This document shows positions 56,292-64,000 of a stretch of DNA of 64,000 nt, in pieces. The DNA is from an uncultured Flavobacteriales bacterium (GTDB lineage: Bacteria > Bacteroidota > Bacteroidia > Flavobacteriales > BACL11): positions 620,001-684,000 of the forward strand of contig CALSUJ010000001.1 of NCBI GenBank assembly GCA_943789505.1, in the 5' to 3' direction. The first letter of the stretch is position 1. Every line of letters starts with the position of its first letter. Position numbers and translations under genes: made by a program. The notes under the pieces were generated by a model, which had not been told where the DNA came from, searched no databases, and was given only the letters and a program-made list of their open reading frames with translations.

Positions 56292-56324
56292 TTATTTAAA
56301 TAAAATATTTTAAAAAACTTTAAT

Positions 56325-59027
56325 ATGAAAAAAACTTTATTCTATCTGTTTTTCTTACTTACTCTTAGCCTCTGGGCTCAAGATATTAAGTTTGATGTAT
56401 TGTCAAATGGTGGAGGGCGTATAAGCAGTGTAAACTCTGCTTCTTTTACAATTGGTCAACCTTTTGTAGGTTCAATTACCAACGGAAATAATACTATCCG
56501 TCAAGGCTTTCAACAACCTTCTTTTAGATTGAGTGTGCCTGGCTGTATGGATACTTTAGCTTGTAATTATGACACCTTAGCTACAATTAATGATAGTTCT
56601 TGTGTTTATCCTCCAAATGGCACTAGTGTAGTTACTGCTTGTGATTCTTACTCTTGGGATGGCTTTAACTATACAGCATCAGGTGTATTTACTAATTCTT
56701 ACCCTAATGCATCAGGTTGTGATAGTATACATACATTAAACCTAACGATTAACTATTCTAACACTTCAATAACTAATGCTTCAAATTGTGATACTTACAT
56801 TTGGAATGGACAGACCTATTCAGGTTCAGGAATCTACACTTACATAACAACAAATGCTAATGGATGTGATTCAATAGCTATTCTTAACTTAACGATTATT
56901 CTATCTACAAATTCCACTTCTAATATAACAGCCTGTGATACTTACTCTTGGAATGGAAATACATACACTTCAAGTGGTGTTTATACTTTTGTAACAATAA
57001 ATTCCAATAACTGTGATTCAACGGCAACGCTTAATTTAACGATCAATCCATCTACAACATCCATTTCTAATGTAACAGAGTGTGATACTTATACTTGGAA
57101 TGGTATTACATATTCAACATCAGGTATCTATACTTTTATAAGTACAAATGCTGTTGGTTGTACACACATAGATAGTTTAGTTCTTACAATTAATAATTTC
57201 ACTACAAGTAGTTCTACTATTACAGAGTGTGATAGTTATTCTTGGAATGGAGCTACTTATGTAAGTTCTGGATCCTATACCTACCTAACAACAAATGCTA
57301 ATGGTTGTGATTCAACAGCAACCCTTAACTTAACTGTTAATCCATCTACAACTTCTAGCTCTAATGTAACAGCTTGTGATACTTTCTCTTGGAATGGTAC
57401 AACTTATGATAGTAGTGGAACATATGTTTACACTCCTGTAAATTTAGAAAATGACTATTCAATTAAATTTGAAGAATCAAATAATAATGATTACATTGAT
57501 TGTGGAAATAATCTTATTCAAGGCAATAGTTTTTCATTTATGTCATGGATAAAAATTAATAGTGTAACAGGTGATGTAAGTAATGTATTTAGGCAACATA
57601 TGAATAATGGACATTGGTTAAGATTCCTGCCAAATAGCACACAACTTAATTTTAAACTATCACAATTTGAAATTGCTTCTACTACTAATTTAAATGTTGA
57701 TCAATGGTATCATATTGCAACTACTTTTGATGGTGCAAATATGAAAATATATATTAACGGAGTATTAGATAAAGATGAAATTGCTATTGGAAGTTTCACT
57801 AATTATCAAGAACCATTTATTATTGGTGGTTGTGTTCCATGCAGTAATGGTGAATTTTTTGATGGGAATTTAGACAATACAAGCGTTTGGTCAAAATCTT
57901 TATCACAACTAGAAATATCGGATTACATGAACTGTCCACCTAGTGGGAGTGAATCATCTGTGGAAGGTTCTTGGAATTTTGAACAAGTTTCAGGAGCAAC
58001 AGTTTTTGATCAAACATCAAATGGAAATGACGGAACAATATATGGTGCAATATTAGATGTAGATGTGCCTTCGCAATCTTGCCCTTTAACAAATGCTAAT
58101 GGCTGTGATAGTACTGCAATACTTAATTTAACGATAAATCAATCTACTACATCAACAACTAATGTTACAGCTTGTGATAGTGTAACTTGGAATGGTGTTA
58201 CTTATGATAGTAGTGGAACTTATTCTTATAGTGGTTCCGCAAGCAATAATTACTCTATGAGTTTTGATGGGGTAGATGATTATATTAATATAACAAACCC
58301 AGTAGGATATAACACATTTCTTGGTTGGATAAAAGTTGGTCCTAATGCTAATAGTGGAGATGCTATTATTTCATCAAACGGAAATGCTTTTATTCGAATT
58401 ATTGGTCAATCACCAAGTTATGTTCTTGGATTTAATTCGCCCAGCGGGGCCAATCCAAATGGTCAGATAACTTTCCAAGAATCAGTTTGGACATTTGTTT
58501 CTGTTGTTAATTCTAATGGTTCTATGACTTTTTATGTTAATGGAGTTCAAGACGCTACATTTTCTGAAAGCCCATTCGTATCTGAGTTTATTGGTTCTAA
58601 AGGTAACTTTGGTCATTTTATAGATGCTGAATTTGATGATTTTTCTCTTTGGAATACAGCTCTTTCTCAACAAGAAATCCAAAACTATATGAACTGTCCA
58701 CCTACAGGTAATGAATTGGATTTATTAGCTTATTGGAACTTTGAGGAAGGACAAGACACAACCGCTTATGATCAAACAACTAATGGCAATAATGGTACAT
58801 TAGTAAACGGGCCTACTTGGAGTAATAATACACCGACACAATCTTGCGTCTTAACAAACGCTAATGGTTGTGATTCAACAGCAACACTTAATTTAACCAT
58901 AGACATTTGTGGTTGTACAGATTCAACGGCTCTTAATTATAATCCAAATGCCACAAGTAATGATGGAAGCTGTATTGCATTTGTGTACGGATGTATGGAT
59001 TCCACCAGTTTAATTATAACGTTTTAG
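56325..59027 (+). CDS. Giant modular adhesin: intact N-terminal part (Cys-repeats, two inserted LamG domains)
   Basis: This 900-codon frame is the start of a much longer gene reaching the right edge. The signal peptide is MKKTLFYLFFLLTLSLWAQ. A short N-terminal domain follows (NGGGRISSVNSASFTIGQPF). One CMD..DSSC unit precedes 49-residue repeats of the form CDTYSWNGNTYTSSGVYTFV ... NGCDSTATLNLTINPSTTS. Two LamG/concanavalin-like domains (about residues 370-585 and 640-845) are inserted in-frame inside repeat units. The frame ends after a CTDSTALNYNPNATSNDGSC unit. It is probably exported by T9SS through the tail at the far end of the gene. The break at 59027 seems to be a frameshift, not the natural end. 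Confidence 0.85.
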   Translation: MKKTLFYLFFLLTLSLWAQDIKFDVLSNGGGRISSVNSASFTIGQPFVGSITNGNNTIRQGFQQPSFRLSVPGCMDTLACNYDTLATINDSSCVYPPNGTSVVTACDSYSWDGFNYTASGVFTNSYPNASGCDSIHTLNLTINYSNTSITNASNCDTYIWNGQTYSGSGIYTYITTNANGCDSIAILNLTIILSTNSTSNITACDTYSWNGNTYTSSGVYTFVTINSNNCDSTATLNLTINPSTTSISNVTECDTYTWNGITYSTSGIYTFISTNAVGCTHIDSLVLTINNFTTSSSTITECDSYSWNGATYVSSGSYTYLTTNANGCDSTATLNLTVNPSTTSSSNVTACDTFSWNGTTYDSSGTYVYTPVNLENDYSIKFEESNNNDYIDCGNNLIQGNSFSFMSWIKINSVTGDVSNVFRQHMNNGHWLRFLPNSTQLNFKLSQFEIASTTNLNVDQWYHIATTFDGANMKIYINGVLDKDEIAIGSFTNYQEPFIIGGCVPCSNGEFFDGNLDNTSVWSKSLSQLEISDYMNCPPSGSESSVEGSWNFEQVSGATVFDQTSNGNDGTIYGAILDVDVPSQSCPLTNANGCDSTAILNLTINQSTTSTTNVTACDSVTWNGVTYDSSGTYSYSGSASNNYSMSFDGVDDYINITNPVGYNTFLGWIKVGPNANSGDAIISSNGNAFIRIIGQSPSYVLGFNSPSGANPNGQITFQESVWTFVSVVNSNGSMTFYVNGVQDATFSESPFVSEFIGSKGNFGHFIDAEFDDFSLWNTALSQQEIQNYMNCPPTGNELDLLAYWNFEEGQDTTAYDQTTNGNNGTLVNGPTWSNNTPTQSCVLTNANGCDSTATLNLTIDICGCTDSTALNYNPNATSNDGSCIAFVYGCMDSTSLIITF
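56640..57430 (+). repeat. Six 147-bp tandem repeats (49-residue Cys modules)
   Basis: Unit starts (TGTGAT) fall at 56640, 56787, 56934, 57081, 57228 and 57375, exactly 147 bp apart. Each encodes C-D-T/S-Y-x-W-N-G ... C-D-S-T-A-T-L-N-L-T-I. DNA identity between units is moderate; spacing is strictly kept. Confidence 0.93.
57433..58850 (+). other. Two LamG domain insertions within repeat units
   Basis: The unit starting at 57375 is 798 bp instead of 147: a 651-bp (217-codon) insertion lies after GTYVYT and before LTNANGCDSTAIL. It carries YSIKFEESNNNDYIDCGNN, WYHIATTFDGANMKIYINGV and EGSWNFEQVSG. The next unit (from 58173) carries a second LamG at the same point (NYSMSFDGVDDYINITNP, LLAYWNFEEGQ). 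Both are concanavalin-like carbohydrate- or protein-binding folds. Confidence 0.85.
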
Positions 59028-61036
59028 CTAATACTGATGATGGCTCTTGTATGGCTATAGCTTATGGATGTACAGATTCTTTAGCACTTAATTTTGATCC
59101 ACTTGCAAATACAGATGATGGTTTCTGTTGTGGGGCTTCACTTCCTATTCCATTTGGAACACAGATAGGCAAGATATAGATGGAGAAGCAGCTGGTGATC
59201 AGAGTGGTATTCAGTATCATCTTCAATGATGGTAATATAGTAGCTATTGGAGCTCATGAAATGATGGAATGGCACTATCTGGTCATGTTCGTATTTATGA
59301 GAAATATTGGTAGCTCTGGTCCAAATAGGTCAAGACTATTGATGGGAAGCAGCTGAGATGATGAATGGATATTCTGTATCCTCAGTAGTGATGGGAATAC
59401 TGTAGCTATTGGAGCCAATTATAAATGATGGAAATGGAAGTGAGTCTGGTCATGTACGAATTTATGAATTATGATGGTAGTCTTGGTCTCAAATAGGTCA
59501 AGATATAGATGGAGAAGCAGCTGGAGATCAAGTGGCTGGTCAGTATCCTTTCAGTCTGATGGAAATACAGTTGCTATTGGAGCACTAATGAATGATGGAA
59601 ATGGATCTGATGCTGGTCATGTAAGATATTTAATTGAGAATGGAAGTTCTTGGAATCAATTAGGTCAAGATATAGATGGAGAAGCAGCTGGTGATCATAC
59701 TGGTATTCTGTATCCATTCATAGTGATGGAAATACTGTAGCTATTGGTGCAACTGAAATGATGGAATGGTTCTGTGCTGGTCATGTAAGAGTTTATGAAT
59801 ATAATGGAAGTTCTTGGATTCAATTAGGACAAGATATAGATGGAGAAGCAGCTGGTGATCATAGTGGTATCTTATCTCTTTAATAGTGATGGAAATACTG
59901 TAGCTATTGGAGCTCTCAAATAGTGGAATGGCTATGATCTGGTCATGTAAGAATATTTAATGGAATGGATCTCTTGGCATCAAATAGGACAAGATATTGA
60001 TGGAGAAGCAAGTATGATTGGAAGTGGAATCTCTCATTCAAATAGGATGGAAATATTAGCAATTGGTGCTGATCATAATGTGGCAAATGTAATCTTCTGG
60101 TCATGTTAGACTTTATCAATGGAATGGAACTTCATTGGATCAATTAGGTGATGATATAGATGGTGAAGCATCTAGATGAGATTAGTGGAATCAGTTTCAT
60201 TAAGTAGTGATGGTAATACAGTAGCTATTGGAGCTCCTTATAATGATGGAAATGGCAGCTAATTCGGTCATGTTCGTGTATTTAGTGTTGGAGATCTCAA
60301 ACAAGCCCACCATGTTCTGGCTGTATAGATTCCTTAGCTGTAAATTATGATCCTTATTCTTTAATTAGTGATAGCTCATGTACTTATGCAGGCTGTATGG
60401 ATTCTTTAGCTGTAAACTATGATTCAACGGCAGTTGCTGATGATGGTAGTTGTCTGTATTGCTATGCAACAGCAGATATTGGAGCGGATACAATTAATGC
60501 TTGTGATAGTGTACTAATTAGTACTAATCCAATTACTAATGGTTCTTATTTATGGAATACATCTAATGTATTCAACTTCAGAATCCAGCTATTGGTGATA
60601 CTCTATCAAGGAGGTAGTATTCTGGATAGATCCTAATGATTTACAAGGTATGGTGGCTGATTAATTGATTCTAGTCAGCCTGCAATCTGGTCATGCAAAT
60701 GGGGTTGTTCCGGAACTCAATTTAGGAGCGATGGAACTAGCTGTTGGAACAGGATATCAAATACAATTGAATTGCAAATCAGAATTATTCAATAATTCAT
60801 GTATATTCAGTAAACAAATGCAGCTGAATTGTGCTAACTCTAACTCTTGGTGGATACATGATTGGTTCTTACCTTCAAAAGATGAATTAGAATGTATTAA
60901 AGAATCTATATTGTCAACCCTGAATTTATGCAAGGATGGGCAATATGTATGGACCCTTATTCAGAAGTAACTGATTATTGGTGTTCTCTGAATATAGTAG
61001 TTCTCATGCACATAGGCTTTATTATTGGAATAGCCA
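59028..61036 (+). pseudogene. Frame-disrupted middle of the adhesin: FG-GAP-like repeats, CMD repeats and a DUF1566-like domain
   Basis: Coding sense is split across all frames with many small indels. Pieces read: CTDSLALNFDPLANTDDG (59070-59130); FG-GAP-like repeats of the form DIDGEAAGDQSG..VAIGA.. NDGNGS.SGHVRIYE (59170-60300); CMDSLAVNYDSTAVADDGSC (~60390-60450); and WWIHDWFLPSKDELECIKES (about 60850-60905), which is like DUF1566/Lcl. No single frame is open for more than ~100 codons. It appears to be one continuous coding region linking the frames at 59027 and 61037. Confidence 0.7.
59173..60300 (+). repeat. Seven FG-GAP-like repeats of about 168 bp
   Basis: The block GA(T/C)ATAGATGG-AGAAGC recurs at 59173, 59334, 59502, 59669, 59833, 59993 and 60153. 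Intervals are 161, 168, 167, 164, 160 and 160 bp. The ideal unit is 56 codons (168 bp); the shortfalls of up to 8 bp per unit are the frame-breaking deletions. Confidence 0.85.
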
Positions 61037-61507
61037 GTGGTTTATACTAGCGACATAAAGAAATGCCAGAGCATGTACGAGCTATTAGAACTTTCTCAAT
61101 TAATATCAGACACAACAAATTCAATAACAGTTTCATCTTCTGGTTGGAATTATGTAACAGTAACCGATTCTTTAGGTTGCACTGCAACGGATTCAGTATA
61201 TGTTCAAATCAATACACCTAATACAGGATCATCATCAGTTACTGCTTGTGATTCTTACTCTTGGGATGGAATGGCTTATACTACAAGTGGAGCTTATACC
61301 AATACCTATACTAATGTAGCGGGTTGTGATTCTGTACATACCCTTAACTTAACGATAAATTATAGCACTTCAAGTTTAGATACGCAAGTTGCTTGTGATA
61401 CTTACTCTTGGAATGGAACTACCTACACTACAAGTGGAACTTATACTTACTTAACTACTAATGCTGTTGGTTGTGATAGTACAGCTAACCTTATACTTAA
61501 CCATTAA
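61037..61507 (+). CDS. Adhesin segment: start of second 49-residue repeat array
   Basis: An open frame within the giant gene. It carries an Ig/SprB-like end (WNYVTVTDSLGCTATDSVYV) and two 49-residue units with CDSYSWDGMAYTTSGAYTN and CDTYSWNGTTYTTSGTYTYL. It is broken at about 61491 where AACCTTATACTTAACC carries one extra base, as the repeat period shows. It should be read as part of the same protein as the flanking frames. Confidence 0.6.
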   Translation: MVYTSDIKKCQSMYELLELSQLISDTTNSITVSSSGWNYVTVTDSLGCTATDSVYVQINTPNTGSSSVTACDSYSWDGMAYTTSGAYTNTYTNVAGCDSVHTLNLTINYSTSSLDTQVACDTYSWNGTTYTTSGTYTYLTTNAVGCDSTANLILNH

Positions 61508-61800
61508 TCCAGCCACAACGAGTTCATCATCAGCTACCGCTTGTGATACTTACTCTTGGAATGGAATTACTTATGCAACAAGTGGAGTGTATACTTTTGT
61601 TACGACAAATGCTAATGGTTGTGATTCAACAGCTAACTTATACTTAACTATTAATCCATCTACAACATCCACTTCTAATGTAACAGCTTGTGATACTTAC
61701 TTATGGAATGGAATAGTTTATACTATAGGTGGGGTTTATACTTATCAAACTACAAACTCTAATGGTTGTGATTCATTAGCAACTCTTAATCTTAGTATAG
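61247..61800 (+). repeat. Second array of 147-bp repeats with a 1-bp anomaly
   Basis: TGTGAT unit starts at 61247, 61394, 61542 and 61689. Intervals are 147, 148 and 147: the single extra base in the second interval coincides with the frame break between the two flanking reading frames. Confidence 0.9.
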
Positions 61801-63344
61801 ATATTTGTGGCTGTATGGATTCTTTAGCTCTTAACTACAATTCACTTGCTGATACTGATGATGGGAGTTGTAACTATTGTGATCTTTCATTTAACACTCC
61901 TATCTATCAAGATAATTCATCAAATACAACTTGTGATGGATTTATTATAGCAAGCGCTACTTCATCTTACTTGCCTATTACTTATACTTGGAGTAATGGA
62001 GTGATTGGTGCTAATAATTTAAATCTATGTACTGGTATTTATACAGTAACTGCAGCAGATGGATATGGTTGTAGCGTTATTGATACTTTTATTATTGGTC
62101 AATTGATTTATGGTTGTTTAGATTCTACAGCTTCAAACTATGATCCATTAGCAAATATGAATGATAGTTCTTGTTACTATTGTGATGTAAGTTTTATTGC
62201 ACCAGTTATTCAAGATCCTTCAACTGGAAATTGTAATGGATTAGTTGTAGTAAGCGCAATATCTTCTAATTCTAATAATATGAGTTATCTATGGAATAAT
62301 GGAAGTACACAAAATACATTAACCAATCTATGTTCTGGTTTGTATGTAGTAACAGCTACAGATGGTCTTGGTTGTAATGCTACAGACTCTATTTACGTAG
62401 GTACTATTATATATGGCTGTACAGATTCTACTCAGTTTAACTATAACTCAAGTGCAAATATTGATGATGGTTCTTGTATTGCTATTGTATATGGCTGTAC
62501 AGATTCAACAGCATTTAATTATTATGCTGGAGCAAATACTGATGATGGTTCTTGTATAGCTTCTGTTTATGGCTGTACAGATTCAACAGCATTTAATTAT
62601 TATGCTGGAGCAAATACTGATGATGGTTCTTGTATAGCTATTGTATATGGCTGTACAGATTCTACTCAGTTTAATTATAACTCAAGTGCAAATATTGATG
62701 ATGGTTCTTGCTTAGCTATTGTATATGGCTGTATAGACTCAACAGTATTTAACTATAATTCACTTGCAAATACTGATGATGGAAGCTGTATGTATTGTGA
62801 TTTAAGCAATACCTTCTTAATAAATAATAATTCAAGCTCAAATTGCATTGGCTATGTTGTAGCCACTTCAAGTAGTTCATATAGTCCTATAAGTTATTTA
62901 TGGAGTACTGGAGGGACACAAAATGTTATTTTTGGTCTCTGTGCAGGTGTTTATACCGTTGTGATTACAGATGCTATTGGTTGTTCAATAACTCAGAGTG
63001 TTACGGTTACTGAAACTTTTCAAGGCTGTACAGACCCTACAGCAATAAACTATGATCCATTGGCAACAATAGATAATGGTACTTGTACTTACTCTACTGT
63101 TTGTTTAAACTCACCAATCACTGGTTTAGGCGTTACTAATGTTATTCATGATAGAGTTACTTTAACTTTTGATAATATGAATACTTATGATGCTTTAGGC
63201 GCTCAGATATGTAGAGTAGATCAATTACGTATTAAATATCGTGAAGTAGGAACATCTTCTTGGAGTCAGAAGAATATGCTGCTCCAACAGGTTATGATCC
63301 TACAACAGGTATTTGTAATAGTACTCAAAATACTGATAAATTAG
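61461..63344 (+). CDS. Adhesin segment: 49-residue repeats, SprB repeats and CTD..DDGSC array
   Basis: A 627-codon open stretch of the giant gene, whose true sense begins near 61495. In order: two 49-residue Cys repeats; CMDSLALNYNSLADTDDGSC; SprB-type repeats (ITYTWSNGVIGANNLNLCTG and GIYTVTAADGYGCSVIDT; MSYLWNNGSTQNTLTNLCSG; ISYLWSTGGTQNVIFGLCAG); five near-identical 26-residue CTD units; a final CTDPTAINYDPLATIDNGTC; then a fibronectin-III-like start (TNVIHDRVTLTFDNMNTYDA). It leaves frame at about 63262 after VGTSSWSQK. SprB repeats occur in gliding adhesins exported by T9SS. Confidence 0.75.
   Translation: MLLVVIVQLTLYLTINPATTSSSSATACDTYSWNGITYATSGVYTFVTTNANGCDSTANLYLTINPSTTSTSNVTACDTYLWNGIVYTIGGVYTYQTTNSNGCDSLATLNLSIDICGCMDSLALNYNSLADTDDGSCNYCDLSFNTPIYQDNSSNTTCDGFIIASATSSYLPITYTWSNGVIGANNLNLCTGIYTVTAADGYGCSVIDTFIIGQLIYGCLDSTASNYDPLANMNDSSCYYCDVSFIAPVIQDPSTGNCNGLVVVSAISSNSNNMSYLWNNGSTQNTLTNLCSGLYVVTATDGLGCNATDSIYVGTIIYGCTDSTQFNYNSSANIDDGSCIAIVYGCTDSTAFNYYAGANTDDGSCIASVYGCTDSTAFNYYAGANTDDGSCIAIVYGCTDSTQFNYNSSANIDDGSCLAIVYGCIDSTVFNYNSLANTDDGSCMYCDLSNTFLINNNSSSNCIGYVVATSSSSYSPISYLWSTGGTQNVIFGLCAGVYTVVITDAIGCSITQSVTVTETFQGCTDPTAINYDPLATIDNGTCTYSTVCLNSPITGLGVTNVIHDRVTLTFDNMNTYDALGAQICRVDQLRIKYREVGTSSWSQKNMLLQQVMILQQVFVIVLKILIN
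62412..62801 (+). repeat. Five 78-bp direct repeats (26-residue CTD units)
   Basis: TATGGCTGTA-AGA blocks begin at 62412, 62490, 62568, 62646 and 62724, exactly 78 bp apart. Units 2 and 3 are almost identical to each other; units 1 and 4 likewise (STQFNYNSSANIDDGSC versus STAFNYYAGANTDDGSC), giving an A-B-B-A order. Confidence 0.93.
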
Positions 63345-63646
63345 TATTAGGTTTAACTGGTTCAACTACTTATGAGTGGCAAATGAGAGTTTGGTATTGT
63401 GCTACAGGAGCAACTGCTTGGGTAGTAGGTCCATACTTTACTACAGCTGATAACTGTCCAGACGTAGGTAACTTATGCGGTAACTTCAGGTCTAATACAC
63501 AAGCTACCTTTACTTGGGATGATTCAAATGGAGCTTATAGCTTTGTTAGATTACAAGCAAGAGTAGATACTGTTGGTTCTTCATTCTTTAATATTGGAGG
63601 TATAGGAGTAATTATGGTACATTCACTAAGAACAAGAATGGATTAG
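63260..63646 (+). CDS. Adhesin segment: fibronectin-III-like domains
   Basis: Continues the protein in a new frame from AAPTGYDPTTGICNSTQNTD, then LVLGLTGSTTYEWQMRVWYC and GPYFTTADNCPDVGNLCGNF. These are FN3-like domains common just before T9SS tails in Flavobacteriales. The frame breaks again near 63610, after SFFNIGG. Confidence 0.6.
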   Translation: MESEEYAAPTGYDPTTGICNSTQNTDKLVLGLTGSTTYEWQMRVWYCATGATAWVVGPYFTTADNCPDVGNLCGNFRSNTQATFTWDDSNGAYSFVRLQARVDTVGSSFFNIGGIGVIMVHSLRTRMD

Positions 63647-64000
63647 TTCCAGGAGAGTCTTATAGAGCTAAATCACGTACATGGTGTGATCCAAATGGAG
63701 GAGCTTATAAAGCTCCATCATGGACTTCATTTATTTACTGGACACAACCAACTTCTATAAGATTAGAAGGAGGCAGTACAATCAATAACTTAACTATTTA
63801 TCCTAACCCATCAAGAGATAAGTTTAATGTCAGTTTCACTTCAGTGATACTAACAAGATTTAAAAGTTAGAATCTTAAATGTAATAGGAGAGGAGCTTAT
63901 AAATGAAAACTTAGAACAGTTCATTGGGAATATACTAAGCAGATAAACTTAAGCAATAATGCTAAAGGAATTTACTTCTTAGAAATAGAGACTAATGATG
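63647..64000 (+). pseudogene. Adhesin C-terminus: T9SS type A sorting domain, disrupted and cut by window edge
   Basis: Sense continues as VPGESYRAKSRTWCDPNG (about 63645-63700) to INNLTIYPNPSRDKFNVSFT (63782-63840), which opens the Por_Secre_tail T9SS sorting domain. After indels near 63845 it reads LKVRILNVIGEELINENL, then QINLSNNAKGIYFLEIETND at the right edge. The last few residues lie outside the window. This tail marks the whole chain as a T9SS cargo. Confidence 0.75.

Noticed and set aside
62412-62801. Direct repeats at regular spacing, like a CRISPR array
   Set aside because: The units are 78 bp with no separate spacers, keep one reading frame and encode the CTD..DDGSC module. No cas genes are near.

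Overview
The window is AT-rich, closely packed DNA from a member of the Bacteroidota, most likely a marine Flavobacteriales lineage (the order is an inference). Supporting signs are Bacteroidota-type promoters of the form TAnnTTTG (for example before both tRNAs, rnpB and rpmH), the absence of a Shine-Dalgarno pattern, C-terminal type IX secretion (T9SS) sorting domains, the Bacteroidota families DUF4834, DUF6356 and Mpl, an IntDOT-like tyrosine recombinase, and SprB-type and CTD..DDGSC adhesin repeats.

Layout. 1-7.2 kb: end of an ABC permease, then tpiA, prmA, a 1484-residue exported protein of unknown function, plsY and clpS, followed by tRNA-Arg(ACG). 7.3-20 kb: two exported proteins (one an intradiol dioxygenase-like T9SS cargo), mpl, a metallo-beta-lactamase-fold hydrolase, a YhcC-like radical SAM gene, the ABC-F protein EttA, a broken outer-membrane protein, lptF/G and tgt (each with one frameshift), the RNase P RNA, a broken CDGSH protein and rpmH. 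20-35 kb: carB, then a surface-polysaccharide locus: YfhO-like protein, two GT4 glycosyltransferases, a Wzx-like flippase, a hexapeptide acyltransferase, an overlapping trio of thymidylate-kinase-like, nucleotidyltransferase-like and APH-like genes, and a facing MBOAT/SGNH O-acylation pair. 35-50 kb: DUF481 protein (broken), valS, DUF1573 protein, aminotransferase (frameshift), YkgJ-like protein, lipoprotein, NamZ-like protein (frameshift), FtsX-type permease (frameshift), cystathionine beta-synthase-like enzyme, an exonuclease-DnaE fusion, trxA, a DUF58 protein and tRNA-Asp(GTC).

From 50.3 kb the character changes. A tyrosine integrase and an excisionase-like HTH protein sit directly downstream of tRNA-Asp. 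They are followed by about 600 bp of hairpin-rich non-coding DNA and three large secreted modular proteins. The last of these runs off the right edge (more than 7.6 kb) and ends in a T9SS sorting domain. It combines 49-residue Cys-containing repeats with two in-frame LamG insertions, 56-residue FG-GAP-like repeats, 26-residue CTD..DDGSC repeats and SprB repeats. This looks like an adhesin island at a tRNA attachment site.

Reading frames are broken in many places, including normally conserved genes (tgt, lptF/G, aminotransferase), while multi-kilobase neighbours (dnaE, carB, valS) are intact. Most breaks are single-base indels that leave homologous sequence on both sides, so sequencing or consensus error is at least as likely as true gene decay. 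The best candidate for an undescribed biochemical system is the three-gene overlapping cassette at 30.1-32.2 kb.
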